Shown here piece after piece: positions 46,669-54,673 of a stretch of 64,000 bases of DNA. Positions within the stretch are counted from its first letter, which is position 1; the number at the start of each line of letters is the position of its first letter. A program made the translations under genes and the position numbers. A model generated the notes under the pieces. The model was not told the origin of the DNA and did no database searches. It saw nothing but the letters and a program-made list of their open reading frames with translations. Source of the DNA: JBKBKN01 sp046294625 (lineage in GTDB: Bacteria; Bacteroidota; Bacteroidia; M30B66); the NCBI GenBank assembly GCA_046294625.1, contig JBKBKN010000018.1, positions 1 to 64,000 of the forward strand. Reading direction: 5' to 3'.

Positions 46669-47552
46669 GCTCTGGGATGTGCTTGCTTATAAGCTTCTTT
46701 GAGTTTTTCTATGGTGTTGTGGGTATATACTTGCGTGGCAGCCAAATTTGCATGACCAAGTATTTCTTTTATGGCGTTGAGGTCAGCGCCGCGGTTGAGC
46801 ATTTCTGTGGCAAAGCTATGCCGGAGCACATGCGGACTTCTTTTTTCGTGTGTAGAAATTTGAGACAAGGCTGCCTTGACTACACGATAGATCAGTCCGC
46901 GATAAGCCTGCTCTCCGGATTCTAGGATAAATACAAATTCATGAGCGGGATTTAAGATCGCTCTTTGTTCAAGATATTTTTTAATTAATTCAATCAGCGA
47001 AGGCACTAAGGGAATGATTCGTTCTTTATTTCTTTTTCCCAAAACTCGCACTTGCTTTTCGTAATAGTTTATATCGCTTGTCTTCAGCTGATGAAGCTCG
47101 GCCAGACGCATGCCGGTGCCATAAAAAAGCTCAATTATAAGTTTATCTCTGCATGTAGAGAACTCATTTTCATCTCTTTCGATGTGGTCGAGCAGCAGAT
47201 CCATTTTATTTCCTTCCACAAACACCGGCAGTCTCTTTGGTACTTTAGGTGAAGTAATCTTTAGCATTGGATTTTTTTCGCAAAGCCCTTGTCTGAGCAA
47301 AAATCGATAAAAAGATTTTATTGTGGTGATTTTACGGTTTACACTTCTCGCACTCACCCCGCTTTCCATCAAATGCATCAGCCAGGTGCGAATCATTGCC
47401 GTATTGATTTGATTGACATTTTCAATCTCGAAATCGCTCAGGAGAAAAGTGCGTAATTGTTCCAGATCACTTTTATAGGCATCGACCGTGTGAGCTGAAT
47501 AGCGCTTTTCAAATGCAATATAGGCGACGAATTTTTCTATTTCTTGCTCCAT
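46665..47552 (-). CDS. xerC: Tyrosine recombinase of the XerC/XerD type
   Basis: From ATG 47552 the protein has 295 residues, the size of Xer recombinases. An N-terminal SAM-like DNA-binding domain (about 1-90) is followed by the catalytic domain with the full set of residues: Arg149 in GTGMRLAEL, Lys173, His241 and Arg244 in HVLRHSF, His267 in LGHANL and nucleophile Tyr276 in VYTHN. Xer recombinases resolve chromosome dimers at dif with FtsK. No integrase-type extra domain, phage gene or attachment site is nearby, so a housekeeping role is more likely than a mobile element. A second Xer gene elsewhere would be expected but may not exist in this lineage. Confidence 0.9.
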   Translation of the reverse strand: MEQEIEKFVAYIAFEKRYSAHTVDAYKSDLEQLRTFLLSDFEIENVNQINTAMIRTWLMHLMESGVSARSVNRKITTIKSFYRFLLRQGLCEKNPMLKITSPKVPKRLPVFVEGNKMDLLLDHIERDENEFSTCRDKLIIELFYGTGMRLAELHQLKTSDINYYEKQVRVLGKRNKERIIPLVPSLIELIKKYLEQRAILNPAHEFVFILESGEQAYRGLIYRVVKAALSQISTHEKRSPHVLRHSFATEMLNRGADLNAIKEILGHANLAATQVYTHNTIEKLKEAYKQAHPRA

Positions 47553-47630
47553 GTGATAAAGAAACAACGACAATGCAGTCAATATGGTATGTAGAGCTGA
47601 AAGTTATTGAAAGGCTTATAAACAAAAAAA

Positions 47631-47650
47631 GCCGTCATAAGAATGACAGC
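47631..47650 (-). terminator. Rho-independent terminator of rpsU
   Basis: Minus-strand hairpin GCTGTCAT-TCTT-ATGACGGC (8 bp with one G-U pair), followed by a run of seven T. It begins 27 bases after the rpsU stop codon. Confidence 0.88.
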
Positions 47651-47676
47651 CTGAATACTTTATAGAATATGAAATA

Positions 47677-47871
47677 TTAGTCTTGCTGAGCAGAGCGAAT
47701 CTGATTGCTGTAGATCGCTTTTTTGATCTCTTCACGACGTCTTACAGAAGGTTTAGTAAACTTTTGACGCTCACGAAGCTCTTTTACCAAGCCGGTTTTT
47801 TCAACTTTACGCTTGAATTTTTTTAAAGCTTTCTCAATTGATTCGCCTTCTTTTACAGGAATGATAAGCAT
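47677..47871 (-). CDS. rpsU: 30S ribosomal protein S21
   Basis: 64 residues, highly basic, with the S21 signature KEGESIEKALKKFKRKVEKTG and a basic C-terminal helix (REEIKKAIY). S21 sits on the 30S platform near the 3' end of 16S rRNA. In Bacteroidota it takes part in hiding the anti-Shine-Dalgarno sequence, which fits the absence of strong ribosome binding sites throughout this window. Monocistronic, with a perfect sigma-A promoter and a terminator. Confidence 0.96.
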   Translation of the reverse strand: MLIIPVKEGESIEKALKKFKRKVEKTGLVKELRERQKFTKPSVRRREEIKKAIYSNQIRSAQQD

Positions 47872-47902
47872 AATATCTTCTTCGTTTTTTAATTAGGGAG
47901 CG

Positions 47903-47932
47903 CAAAGATAAGTAAATAGGCTTTTCGCGCAA
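47903..47932 (-). promoter_or_regulatory. Consensus Bacteroidota sigma-A promoter of rpsU
   Basis: On the minus strand TTG (47930-47932), exactly 19 bases, then TATCTTTG (47903-47910). This is the full consensus TTG-N19-TAnnTTTG. The predicted leader to the rpsU ATG is about 25 bases. Confidence 0.85.
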
Positions 47933-47972
47933 GTGTTTTTGTGAAAAAAAAGTGGAGAACTTTTTCTCTGTA

Positions 47973-48527
47973 TTATTCCTGCCATCTGTAGCCGCTAACA
48001 ACTATACCAGCCAATGCCAATGCGCGGTCGGTGACTGTCGCCGCCAAGCTTTCAAAATCTTTTGGTTTACTGTAAAATGATGGACTGGCGGGGCAAATGA
48101 TAGCGCCGGCTTCGGTAAGTGAAGTCATGTTGCGAAGCTGCACAAGATTGTAAGGAGTTTCTCTAACCACCAGCACCAATTTTCTACGTTCTTTGAGCAT
48201 CACATCGGCTGCACGCGTGGTTAGGTCGTCAGACATTCCTGTTGCTACTCGACCCAAGGTTCCCATTGAGCATGGACAAACAATCAAGGCTTGATAAGTT
48301 GATGATCCCGATGCGAAAGGAGCAAAGAAGTTTTTTTTGTCAAAAAATCGAAAGGGGTAGTTTTCAAAATCACGGTTTCCTAATTCATACTCCCACACAT
48401 CTTTAGCATTGTCTGACATCACAACCCCGACTTCTTCGATCTTATTACCAAGGGACAACAAACGATCTAAGAGTGTTTTTGCATATATGGAACCACTTGC
48501 TCCTGTAATGGCAACAGCTATTTTCAT
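47973..48527 (-). CDS. ubiX: Flavin prenyltransferase UbiX
   Basis: 184 residues, a flavoprotein-fold protein with the UbiX signatures: ITGASGSIYAKTLLDRL at the N-terminus for FMN binding, the PCSMGTLGRVATGMSDDL segment, RKLVLVVRETPYNL and the PASPSFYSKP loop. UbiX attaches a dimethylallyl group to FMN to make the prenylated cofactor used by UbiD-type decarboxylases. No ubiD gene lies in the window. The gene appears monocistronic, 74 bases after the start side of the barrel protein gene ends its own region on the same strand. Confidence 0.94.
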   Translation of the reverse strand: MKIAVAITGASGSIYAKTLLDRLLSLGNKIEEVGVVMSDNAKDVWEYELGNRDFENYPFRFFDKKNFFAPFASGSSTYQALIVCPCSMGTLGRVATGMSDDLTTRAADVMLKERRKLVLVVRETPYNLVQLRNMTSLTEAGAIICPASPSFYSKPKDFESLAATVTDRALALAGIVVSGYRWQE

Positions 48528-48600
48528 TTCCTTTTTTGGATTAGCTTAATGAGTTGATGAATAAGACTGGGTATTAAATGACCAAACGTGGCCATTTGTT

Positions 48601-49224
48601 TTACTTGAAATAATAATGCAGTCGAAAAGCCAGTCCGGTGTGATACTGTCCTCTGTTAAGTCTGAACTTGGTTTGTCCGTCATGGTCTCTCACCGGCAAG
48701 AGCGAATTGACCAATCGTAAATTGAAATGGAGATTAGCATTGATGATGTAGTTTAAGCCTAAAGCGGCAGACAAGTCTAATCTTCTAAATTGCTCATTGG
48801 GCGCAAATTGCCCGTCCATATCTCCAAACTCATCTTTTTCGCGGTGCGTAATCAGATAGCCAAATGATGGGCCAAATTCCACCGCAATTTTACCGCCGGT
48901 ATTGTATTTGGCAAGCACAGGGATTTCGGCATAGTGCATATTGAGCCGATACAAGGTGAAGTCATTTCTCGCTGTGTCGATATTTTTTCGGCTTCCCTTA
49001 CCCATGTAGGTAAGTTCCATTTGTGCCGACCAGTTATCATTGAATACGCGTTCCACAAATAAGCCCAGAATTGGACTTGGTTTGTTGAACCCACTGAGAT
49101 TGTCTCCCGAAATTTGGCTGGTGTTAATACCGGCAACCGCACCTGCCCGGAAGGCTTGTGCTTGAATTTTAGCGCTAGATAGGTAGCTTAAGGTGATAAT
49201 TATAAAAATCGCAAGTTTCTTCAA
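48601..49224 (-). CDS. PorT-family outer-membrane beta-barrel protein
   Basis: 207 residues with a signal peptide (cleavage near AKIQAQA). The mature part is a series of amphipathic strands with the PorT/OMP_b-brl_2 pattern: FRAGAVAGINTSQISGD, then WSAQMELTYMGKGSRK, LNMHYAEIPVLAKY, AVEFGPSFGYL and a terminal aromatic strand AFRLHYYF. Such eight-stranded barrels are common structural proteins of the Bacteroidota outer membrane. It follows the Omp28-type lipoprotein by 5 bases and so shares its transcript. Confidence 0.85.
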   Translation of the reverse strand: MKKLAIFIIITLSYLSSAKIQAQAFRAGAVAGINTSQISGDNLSGFNKPSPILGLFVERVFNDNWSAQMELTYMGKGSRKNIDTARNDFTLYRLNMHYAEIPVLAKYNTGGKIAVEFGPSFGYLITHREKDEFGDMDGQFAPNEQFRRLDLSAALGLNYIINANLHFNLRLVNSLLPVRDHDGQTKFRLNRGQYHTGLAFRLHYYFK

Positions 49225-49229
49225 AACAT

Positions 49230-50090
49230 TTACTGGATACTAAGTTTCTTTTCAATGACTTCTATCACTTCGCGTGTATCTTCACGATAGACAACGGCTA
49301 CAACAGCCACTTTGTTTTGATTCCAGTTGTTAGGAATGGTAAAGCTTCTAGCGTGATTGATTGTTTGGCCATTTGACAATGTAGCCGAAGGCAGGCTTTC
49401 GCCCCACGTCCCATTCATTGAGCCGCGAAGCATATGGCGGTGATAATACTCTGGTATGTCGCTTGGCGAAAGACTATAGTCCTTTTGTGCGCCTAAAACA
49501 GAGTCTTCTGTTAAATAATAAACCACACGAAGCTGCTCCTGAATATTGTCTAAGGATTGTATTTGCAAACTGGCATCGGCTTGTCGATTCGATGTGTTGA
49601 ATGTTGCCTGAAGACTGAGTCTCAAACGGGGCGGAAGAGTAAGCAAGTTAACCACTTTAGGTGCCCATGCATTCACATCGATAATGGCATTTCCGTTAGC
49701 CAAGGAACGGTTTACCAGCCCATTAGGAAGACCTGCCACGGAGTTGCCATAAAATTGATCTAACTCATTGCCTACCGGTGTGCGATAATCTGCAGTGAAT
49801 AAACCGGATGCCGTAGGCGATGCGAAAAAACCAACGTGCACGGCAATGGCCACTACGCGGTCACCATACAGATTTTGAAGCTCATCTATTCGTTCAGTTG
49901 CACGCGGGCAATTACCACATCGATGTCCGGTAAAATCCTCAATTAATACTCTCGAAACCGCCTGTCCTGTATCTGTTTGGCCACCTCCGGTAAAAGATGT
50001 GCCGTAAGGCTCTTCAACATAATCGCATGAACTAAGGAGCAAAGCGGCAGTTAGCCCTAAGAAGAGACTTCCGAGTATGTGTTTCTTCAT
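49230..50090 (-). CDS. Omp28-related outer-membrane lipoprotein with thioredoxin-like CxxC
   Basis: 286 residues. The N-terminus is a lipoprotein signal (ALLLSSC, lipidation at Cys22). Then follows a thioredoxin-fold domain with CGNC in VLIEDFTGHRCGNCPRATE and the VVAIAVHVG strand, as in the Omp28 family, and a C-terminal beta-sandwich with VVYYLTEDSV and the VAVVAVVYREDTREVIEV strand. The Omp28 family was named from a Porphyromonas outer-membrane protein; its biochemical role is unproven but the CxxC suggests thiol-disulfide chemistry. It has its own near-consensus promoter and leads the PorT-like gene. Confidence 0.86.
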   Translation of the reverse strand: MKKHILGSLFLGLTAALLLSSCDYVEEPYGTSFTGGGQTDTGQAVSRVLIEDFTGHRCGNCPRATERIDELQNLYGDRVVAIAVHVGFFASPTASGLFTADYRTPVGNELDQFYGNSVAGLPNGLVNRSLANGNAIIDVNAWAPKVVNLLTLPPRLRLSLQATFNTSNRQADASLQIQSLDNIQEQLRVVYYLTEDSVLGAQKDYSLSPSDIPEYYHRHMLRGSMNGTWGESLPSATLSNGQTINHARSFTIPNNWNQNKVAVVAVVYREDTREVIEVIEKKLSIQ

Positions 50091-50113
50091 CTTGATGCTC
50101 TAAATGATTAATG

Positions 50114-50144
50114 CAAATGTATTGACTTTTAGCGATATTTTCAA
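50114..50144 (-). promoter_or_regulatory. Promoter of the Omp28-type lipoprotein gene
   Basis: Minus-strand TTG (50142-50144), 20 bases, then TACATTTG (50114-50121), an exact TAnnTTTG with spacing one base longer than the optimum. The leader would be about 18 bases. Confidence 0.6.
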
Positions 50145-50166
50145 CATTGGATAGATGGTGCAAATG

Positions 50167-51804
50167 TTAAAAACTGCTTGTGATAGATAGGGTTACTCCG
50201 TTGGATGCAGGCATGTTTCTGCAAACCCCACCTACACAGAATATACCTTCACGCTGACGTCCCACCATGAGCATTATTCTATTTGCTTTGTTGGTATAGC
50301 CCAGAGATGCAATAGGATAGTGAAGGCGTTTTTCTTCCACCGGGTTGCCATAATTATATTGATTAATTAGGGCTACAAACCAATGCGGTGCAACGGTATA
50401 TTCCAAAAGCGCCATTGCCCAGGAGCCATCGTCTTGCTGGGTGGTGAGGATCTGAACTTCGCCCCGTAAGGCCTTTTGTTCTGTAAATTTATAGGTTAGG
50501 TCAACCACGCCCATGTGCGCATATATGGTTCCGAAACCGGTAAGCCCTTGCACCACATCTTTATTATATACCCAGTAGAGATACATAAAGGTGCCTTTTA
50601 CCTTTTTAGAGAAGCGCTTGAATACCTCAATGTGGTAGTCGCGGAAATAAACTTCTCTGCCAATCTTAAAGAAATCCGAAGTATAGCCTAAAGTGTCATT
50701 ATCTGTGGGCTGGCGATCAATGCCATTGGCTCCGGCAAGGTTGATGGTAATATCCGTTCCATATTTTCCACCGAGTGCCGTTCCTTTTTTGATTTTGTAA
50801 TTCAACTCACCTTGAAAACCCATTTCGCCATTAGGCTGCGTGGCATAAGGATAAATTGTGGCCGGGAGGTTATAGGTATGCTGACGTGTGAGTGCAGGTA
50901 AAAAATTGATGTTCAAATTATTGCCTGTTGCAGTTCGATCGGATCGAAAGTCCATATTGTCGAGTCGCTTGGCAGAAAGAATGAGTCCTAAGCCTTTTTT
51001 AGAATAAGTGGTGGTTAGCAGGAGCGCTTGCCCAGGTCTGTAAATAAGCCCGTTTACCGCATTCGGGTCATTGATTTTATAGGCATACTCTGCGAGAATG
51101 TTCCATTTGCCGGCAATTACATTGATTCGGTATTCATGCGCACCGACATTTTCCGGAAGGTTGAAGAAGGGGTCTTCGTCGCGCTGGAAACGGCTCACAA
51201 AGCTGCTACCAAAAATGAATTGTGTCTTCATCTCTTCCAATGCAGGAAAAGCTTCGTTGATGTTTATCTCTCCATCCAAACCTCGCACAATGCCCGGACC
51301 TTGTGTGAAAAAAGAACGTTGACGACCGATCATTCCCTTAAGGTAGATTCCTTTGGCTGGCGCGTAGCGTACACGCACACCATCAAAAACATTGTCAAAG
51401 CCCAGTCCGCGCTCTTCATAAGCCCGAAGGATGAGTCCGGAGCCAAATTGTTCATAATAGTTTCCCGCCGTTACTTCCAAGCCTTCAATGGTGTAGGTGG
51501 CATAACGAAATTGAATGCCCGTGCCTCTAAAGCGCGGATCGAAACCTTGCATCACATTGAGGTAGCTTTCGTAGCGCACACCAGCATTGAATGCGCCTCG
51601 GGTGTAAACCAGGTTCATGAAACCATTGCTCAATACCTTTTCAGGAACAATAGGTGCACCAATCAAGGTATCAATTCTGTAATATTGAACATCGGCCTGA
51701 AAGTTGCCGTGGATTTCACCTAAATCGGTATTGGTTTGAGCTTTTGTAAGAGAGGAAAACAACAGCAAACAAAATGCTATTGCCAATAATTGGGTTAATC
51801 TCAT
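50167..51804 (-). CDS. DUF6029-family outer-membrane protein
   Basis: 545 residues with a signal peptide (cleavage near SLTKAQ). The rest is a long series of amphipathic beta strands with aromatic girdles, including the NGFMNLVYTRGAFNAGVRYESY, YATYTIEGLEVTAGNYYEQFGSG and GVRVRYAPAKGIYLKGMIGRQR segments typical of DUF6029, and ends in a strand SNGVTLSITSSF. Predicted to be a large outer-membrane barrel of unknown cargo. Its start overlaps the stop of the TlpA-like gene by one base (TAATG), so translation is coupled. It recurs next to Omp28 and TlpA-like genes in Bacteroidota, as far as I recall. Confidence 0.82.
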   Translation of the reverse strand: MRLTQLLAIAFCLLLFSSLTKAQTNTDLGEIHGNFQADVQYYRIDTLIGAPIVPEKVLSNGFMNLVYTRGAFNAGVRYESYLNVMQGFDPRFRGTGIQFRYATYTIEGLEVTAGNYYEQFGSGLILRAYEERGLGFDNVFDGVRVRYAPAKGIYLKGMIGRQRSFFTQGPGIVRGLDGEININEAFPALEEMKTQFIFGSSFVSRFQRDEDPFFNLPENVGAHEYRINVIAGKWNILAEYAYKINDPNAVNGLIYRPGQALLLTTTYSKKGLGLILSAKRLDNMDFRSDRTATGNNLNINFLPALTRQHTYNLPATIYPYATQPNGEMGFQGELNYKIKKGTALGGKYGTDITINLAGANGIDRQPTDNDTLGYTSDFFKIGREVYFRDYHIEVFKRFSKKVKGTFMYLYWVYNKDVVQGLTGFGTIYAHMGVVDLTYKFTEQKALRGEVQILTTQQDDGSWAMALLEYTVAPHWFVALINQYNYGNPVEEKRLHYPIASLGYTNKANRIMLMVGRQREGIFCVGGVCRNMPASNGVTLSITSSF

Positions 51805-52316
51805 TATTCAGTAATCGCTTCGCCTGTAGCTAATTTTTTAATTTTATCATACAGCTTCAATTCATCGCCTTCGGCATAGCTATTGTGCTGATAAACAACC
51901 TGAAGATCTTTGTTAACCAAGAAGGTATGCGGTACCATGTTTACATTCATGGCACGCTTGAAATCGCCATTGGGGTCAAGATAGACATCATAGTCCCATC
52001 CTTTGCCGTTGACAAAAGGAGCTACTTTACTTAGATTTCGAGCATCATCAATAGAGATAGCTACCAGCTTTACACCAGTTTCTTCCTGCCAGTCTTCATA
52101 GCGCATGGCAATATTATTTAATTCATTTACACAGGGTTTGCACCAGGTAGCCCAGAAAGAAATAATGAGGGGTTTTCCTTCATTGTTGATGCCGGAAGTG
52201 CTGAAGTTTTTTCCATCGAGTGTTTTAATATCCACAGCAGGTATGGTTCGGACTTTATCCTGCGCATTTGCTTGAAGACCTATGACCAGAAGGGTTAAAA
52301 AAACAAATTTCTTCAT
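51804..52316 (-). CDS. TlpA/ResA-type periplasmic thioredoxin
   Basis: 170 residues with a signal peptide (LQANAQ). The thioredoxin fold has the active site WATWCKPC (Cys59 and Cys62 approximately) followed by the TlpA-typical VNELNNIAMRYEDWQ, the GVKLVAISIDDARN strand and the cis-Pro loop MVPHTFLVNKD. TlpA/ResA proteins reduce disulfides in exported proteins or cytochrome c apoproteins in the periplasm. Here it is fused by overlap to the DUF6029 gene and flanked by two Omp28-type thioredoxin-fold proteins, suggesting that it supplies reducing power to that group. Confidence 0.9.
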   Translation of the reverse strand: MKKFVFLTLLVIGLQANAQDKVRTIPAVDIKTLDGKNFSTSGINNEGKPLIISFWATWCKPCVNELNNIAMRYEDWQEETGVKLVAISIDDARNLSKVAPFVNGKGWDYDVYLDPNGDFKRAMNVNMVPHTFLVNKDLQVVYQHNSYAEGDELKLYDKIKKLATGEAITE

Positions 52317-52348
52317 GTGGAGAAAATGGATTTTTATGTTTTTAAAAG

Positions 52349-52381
52349 GCGAGCCGAAGGCGCAAAGCGCCTTCGGCTCGC
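52349..52381 (-). terminator. Strong hairpin terminator after the T9SS/Omp28 gene
   Basis: A perfect 15-bp GC-rich stem (52349-52363 with 52367-52381) with a 3-base loop and a TTTT run on the minus strand. It lies 17 bases beyond the stop codon at 52398 and upstream of the TlpA-like gene, so it may attenuate but not necessarily abolish read-through. Confidence 0.88.
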
Positions 52382-52397
52382 TTTAATTATCTAAAAA

Positions 52398-54275
52398 TTA
52401 TTTTACAATGCTCACTCTTCTGGTTGCTACTGCATCACCCTTAATGATTTGAAACAAGTACAAACCATTTTGCAAGTTATTGTTATCAATTTGCAACAAC
52501 TGAACACCTTGATGCATTCTGCCAAAATCTTCTTCTTTCACGAGTTTTCCTTCAAGATTGAAAACGCGGATCATCACGCGCTCACTAGCTTGCGTTTCAA
52601 AGCTCAAAAAGGTTTGATCCGAAGATGGGTTGGGGAACAACATTAAAGGGAAAGACTCACCATCGGCGGCAAGCAATACAGCTCCTTTGGAGTTAGCCTG
52701 ATACACTTCGCGTGTTATGTTATTTTGTACAAATGCTACCACTGAAATTCCATTCATCGAAGAAAAAACATTGCTTAGCGTATGTGTAAAAGTGAAGCTT
52801 TGTGTTTGGTTTGGTGCCATATTGGGAACGGCTGAGCCTGATTGGTTGGGCAGCATTTTTCTGTTCACTTCAGTGAAAATGGTTTGACTGGTTGTTCCAC
52901 CTGGTAAATTCTGAATTCTGTCTTCAATAATAGCTACATGAAGACGGGTATTAGGTATATTGAATTCAACAAGCGAGGTTAAATCTACTTCCACATTCAC
53001 CGTATTGTTAACATAACTTGAGCGCACGTCGATATTAAAAATAGTTGGTCTTGCATAAACTTGATCTACCATAGCTTGAGTCATATTAGCAGGGTGACCA
53101 TTATATGCATTTCCGGCAATAGATACTGCGGGAATACCTCCAAAGCCATAAAAAGTTCTTCTGGCATTGCTTTCAGCAGTATAGGCAGCATCAGTTCCCG
53201 GCGAAGGAAAATTTTGATGGTATTTTATAGAAACGATTTTTCCTGACTCTGTATTCACTCCATTGGTGTTCAAAAAGGTAGATACTGTAGGAGCAATCGA
53301 TGCGCAAGGTCCACAGGTGTTGCTGGTAAATTGTTCAAACATCACCTTACGAATGGCAAGCTGATTGGAAACATAGACAATAGTAGTGAGTGTATCATTT
53401 GCAGGAACCTGATCGTTGTTGCCATTTAGTTCATCGGCCCAAACTTTTATGGTGTAGAAGCCTTCGGCACTGGGCGTCCATGTTTGTGGATGCGTGAAAT
53501 TAAAACTGGCTGCTGCAGCTACATTTAAATTACTTAAAGGAGCACTCACTACGTTTCCATTGTTTACCTTGTAGTTAAGTACAAGAGAATTAATGGTTGT
53601 GGCTCCTAAGTTGCGCAGAGTGCCAGATAATGTTAATGGTTGGTTGTTCAGTGCATATTCAGGTATATTCAAACTAATTCCTGCCATGTCAAAATTAGGT
53701 GCTTGATATACTCTGAAATTATCTACTGCGAAACCATATAACCAACCATTGTTATCTCTGTAACGTATTCTGGCTTGAAATTGTCCTGATCCGGCAAATT
53801 GGGAAATGTTTTGTAAGTAATTTCTCCAATCATCTGCTCCGGTAAATTCATGGACTATAGTCCAGTTTGCGCCATCGGTTGAAGATTCTAAAAACGCTTC
53901 TTCAGTCTTGCCTTGATAAGTTCCTTTAATGAAGAAATAATCGAAAGAAATGAAAACATTGCTTGCGGAAGATAAATCAACAGTTGGACTAACTAGGCGG
54001 TCATTGAGTTTATTGCAATTGCATCCATCATCATTGGTGGCGGCAATATTTCCGCCAGTCCACGTAGGGATGGACCAAAATTCACTTTGTAATGTATTAG
54101 GCGGTCCTACTCTAAATCCACCGTCAGTTGAGTCAGGGTTTTGAACCAGACTGGTCCATCCGGCAGGAAGGCTTGTGCCATTAAATGATTCGTTAATAAA
54201 ATCAACTTGAGCATTTAGTTGATTTAGAGCTAGATATAGCCAAATTGATTTGAATGAAAGTAAATTTTTGATCAT
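52398..54275 (-). CDS. T9SS-secreted Omp28-like protein with MAM-like and thioredoxin-fold domains
   Basis: 625 residues with a signal peptide ending NQLNAQ. The N-terminal 170 residues form a jelly-roll domain (NDRLVSPTVDLSSASNVFISFDYFF and GFAVDNFRVYQ) like the MAM/cleaved-adhesin type. A CARDB-like module follows (about 190-300). Residues about 305-520 hold an Omp28-type thioredoxin fold with CGPC in FEQFTSNTCGPCASIAP and VVAFVQNNITREVYQA. The last 80 residues are a type A sorting domain (FPNPSSDQ). It is predicted to be a surface-exposed thiol-disulfide protein, the secreted counterpart of the Omp28 lipoprotein encoded 2.3 kb downstream. Confidence 0.87.
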   Translation of the reverse strand: MIKNLLSFKSIWLYLALNQLNAQVDFINESFNGTSLPAGWTSLVQNPDSTDGGFRVGPPNTLQSEFWSIPTWTGGNIAATNDDGCNCNKLNDRLVSPTVDLSSASNVFISFDYFFIKGTYQGKTEEAFLESSTDGANWTIVHEFTGADDWRNYLQNISQFAGSGQFQARIRYRDNNGWLYGFAVDNFRVYQAPNFDMAGISLNIPEYALNNQPLTLSGTLRNLGATTINSLVLNYKVNNGNVVSAPLSNLNVAAAASFNFTHPQTWTPSAEGFYTIKVWADELNGNNDQVPANDTLTTIVYVSNQLAIRKVMFEQFTSNTCGPCASIAPTVSTFLNTNGVNTESGKIVSIKYHQNFPSPGTDAAYTAESNARRTFYGFGGIPAVSIAGNAYNGHPANMTQAMVDQVYARPTIFNIDVRSSYVNNTVNVEVDLTSLVEFNIPNTRLHVAIIEDRIQNLPGGTTSQTIFTEVNRKMLPNQSGSAVPNMAPNQTQSFTFTHTLSNVFSSMNGISVVAFVQNNITREVYQANSKGAVLLAADGESFPLMLFPNPSSDQTFLSFETQASERVMIRVFNLEGKLVKEEDFGRMHQGVQLLQIDNNNLQNGLYLFQIIKGDAVATRRVSIVK

Positions 54276-54399
54276 GTGTGGTTTCTTAATAATTTGAAAA
54301 TATTAATAAATTAATTGAATAAGTTTTTGTCTATTGACGCTTAAAATGACACATTTGCCATCATTACTTGCCAACAAAGCCTGAACATATTTAAAACAT

Positions 54400-54431
54400 C
54401 AAAGTTAAAATATTTTAAATCAAATTTGCAA
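54400..54431 (-). promoter_or_regulatory. Possible promoter of the T9SS/Omp28 gene
   Basis: Minus-strand TTG (54429-54431), 21 bases, then TAACTTTG (54400-54407). The -7 element is an exact match but the spacing is two bases long and the leader would be about 120 bases, so support is weak. Confidence 0.35.
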
Positions 54432-54448
54432 CCTTAAAAAAGTTATAT

Positions 54449-54643
54449 ATGGATATCACACCATATCATTGGTATTTTGCACTCTTTTTTGTGATCGCAT
54501 TCTCTATTGGGCTCACTTGGGCATATCGAAACGACCTTAAAAGGATTGGTAAGTCTTATGGCCGCGTAAGAATCGTTTTTTTGGTCGTTTTTGGTGGCTT
54601 GCTTGTTCTGCTCTTGGTGAAATTTCTTACTAGAAATCTGTAA
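54449..54643 (+). CDS. Small two-helix membrane protein
   Basis: 64 residues with two membrane helices (about 8-25 and 41-60) joined by a basic cytoplasmic loop (RNDLKRIGKSYGRVR). I recall similar short proteins in other Bacteroidota but know no function. ATG at 54449 follows an AT-rich leader. It is transcribed toward mnmE on the opposite strand and is separated from the T9SS/Omp28 gene by 173 bases containing the divergent start signals. Confidence 0.65.
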   Translation: MDITPYHWYFALFFVIAFSIGLTWAYRNDLKRIGKSYGRVRIVFLVVFGGLLVLLLVKFLTRNL

Positions 54644-54673
54644 GTAATCATATCAAAATGAATTGGTTTAAGC

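Noticed and set aside
46665..47552. Integrase of a mobile element.
   Set aside because: Length and motifs match housekeeping Xer proteins and there is no attachment repeat, transposon or phage gene nearby.
47631..47650. CRISPR-like or small RNA hairpin downstream of rpsU.
   Set aside because: Single hairpin followed by a T run on the minus strand; it is a simple terminator. No CRISPR arrays were seen anywhere in the window.
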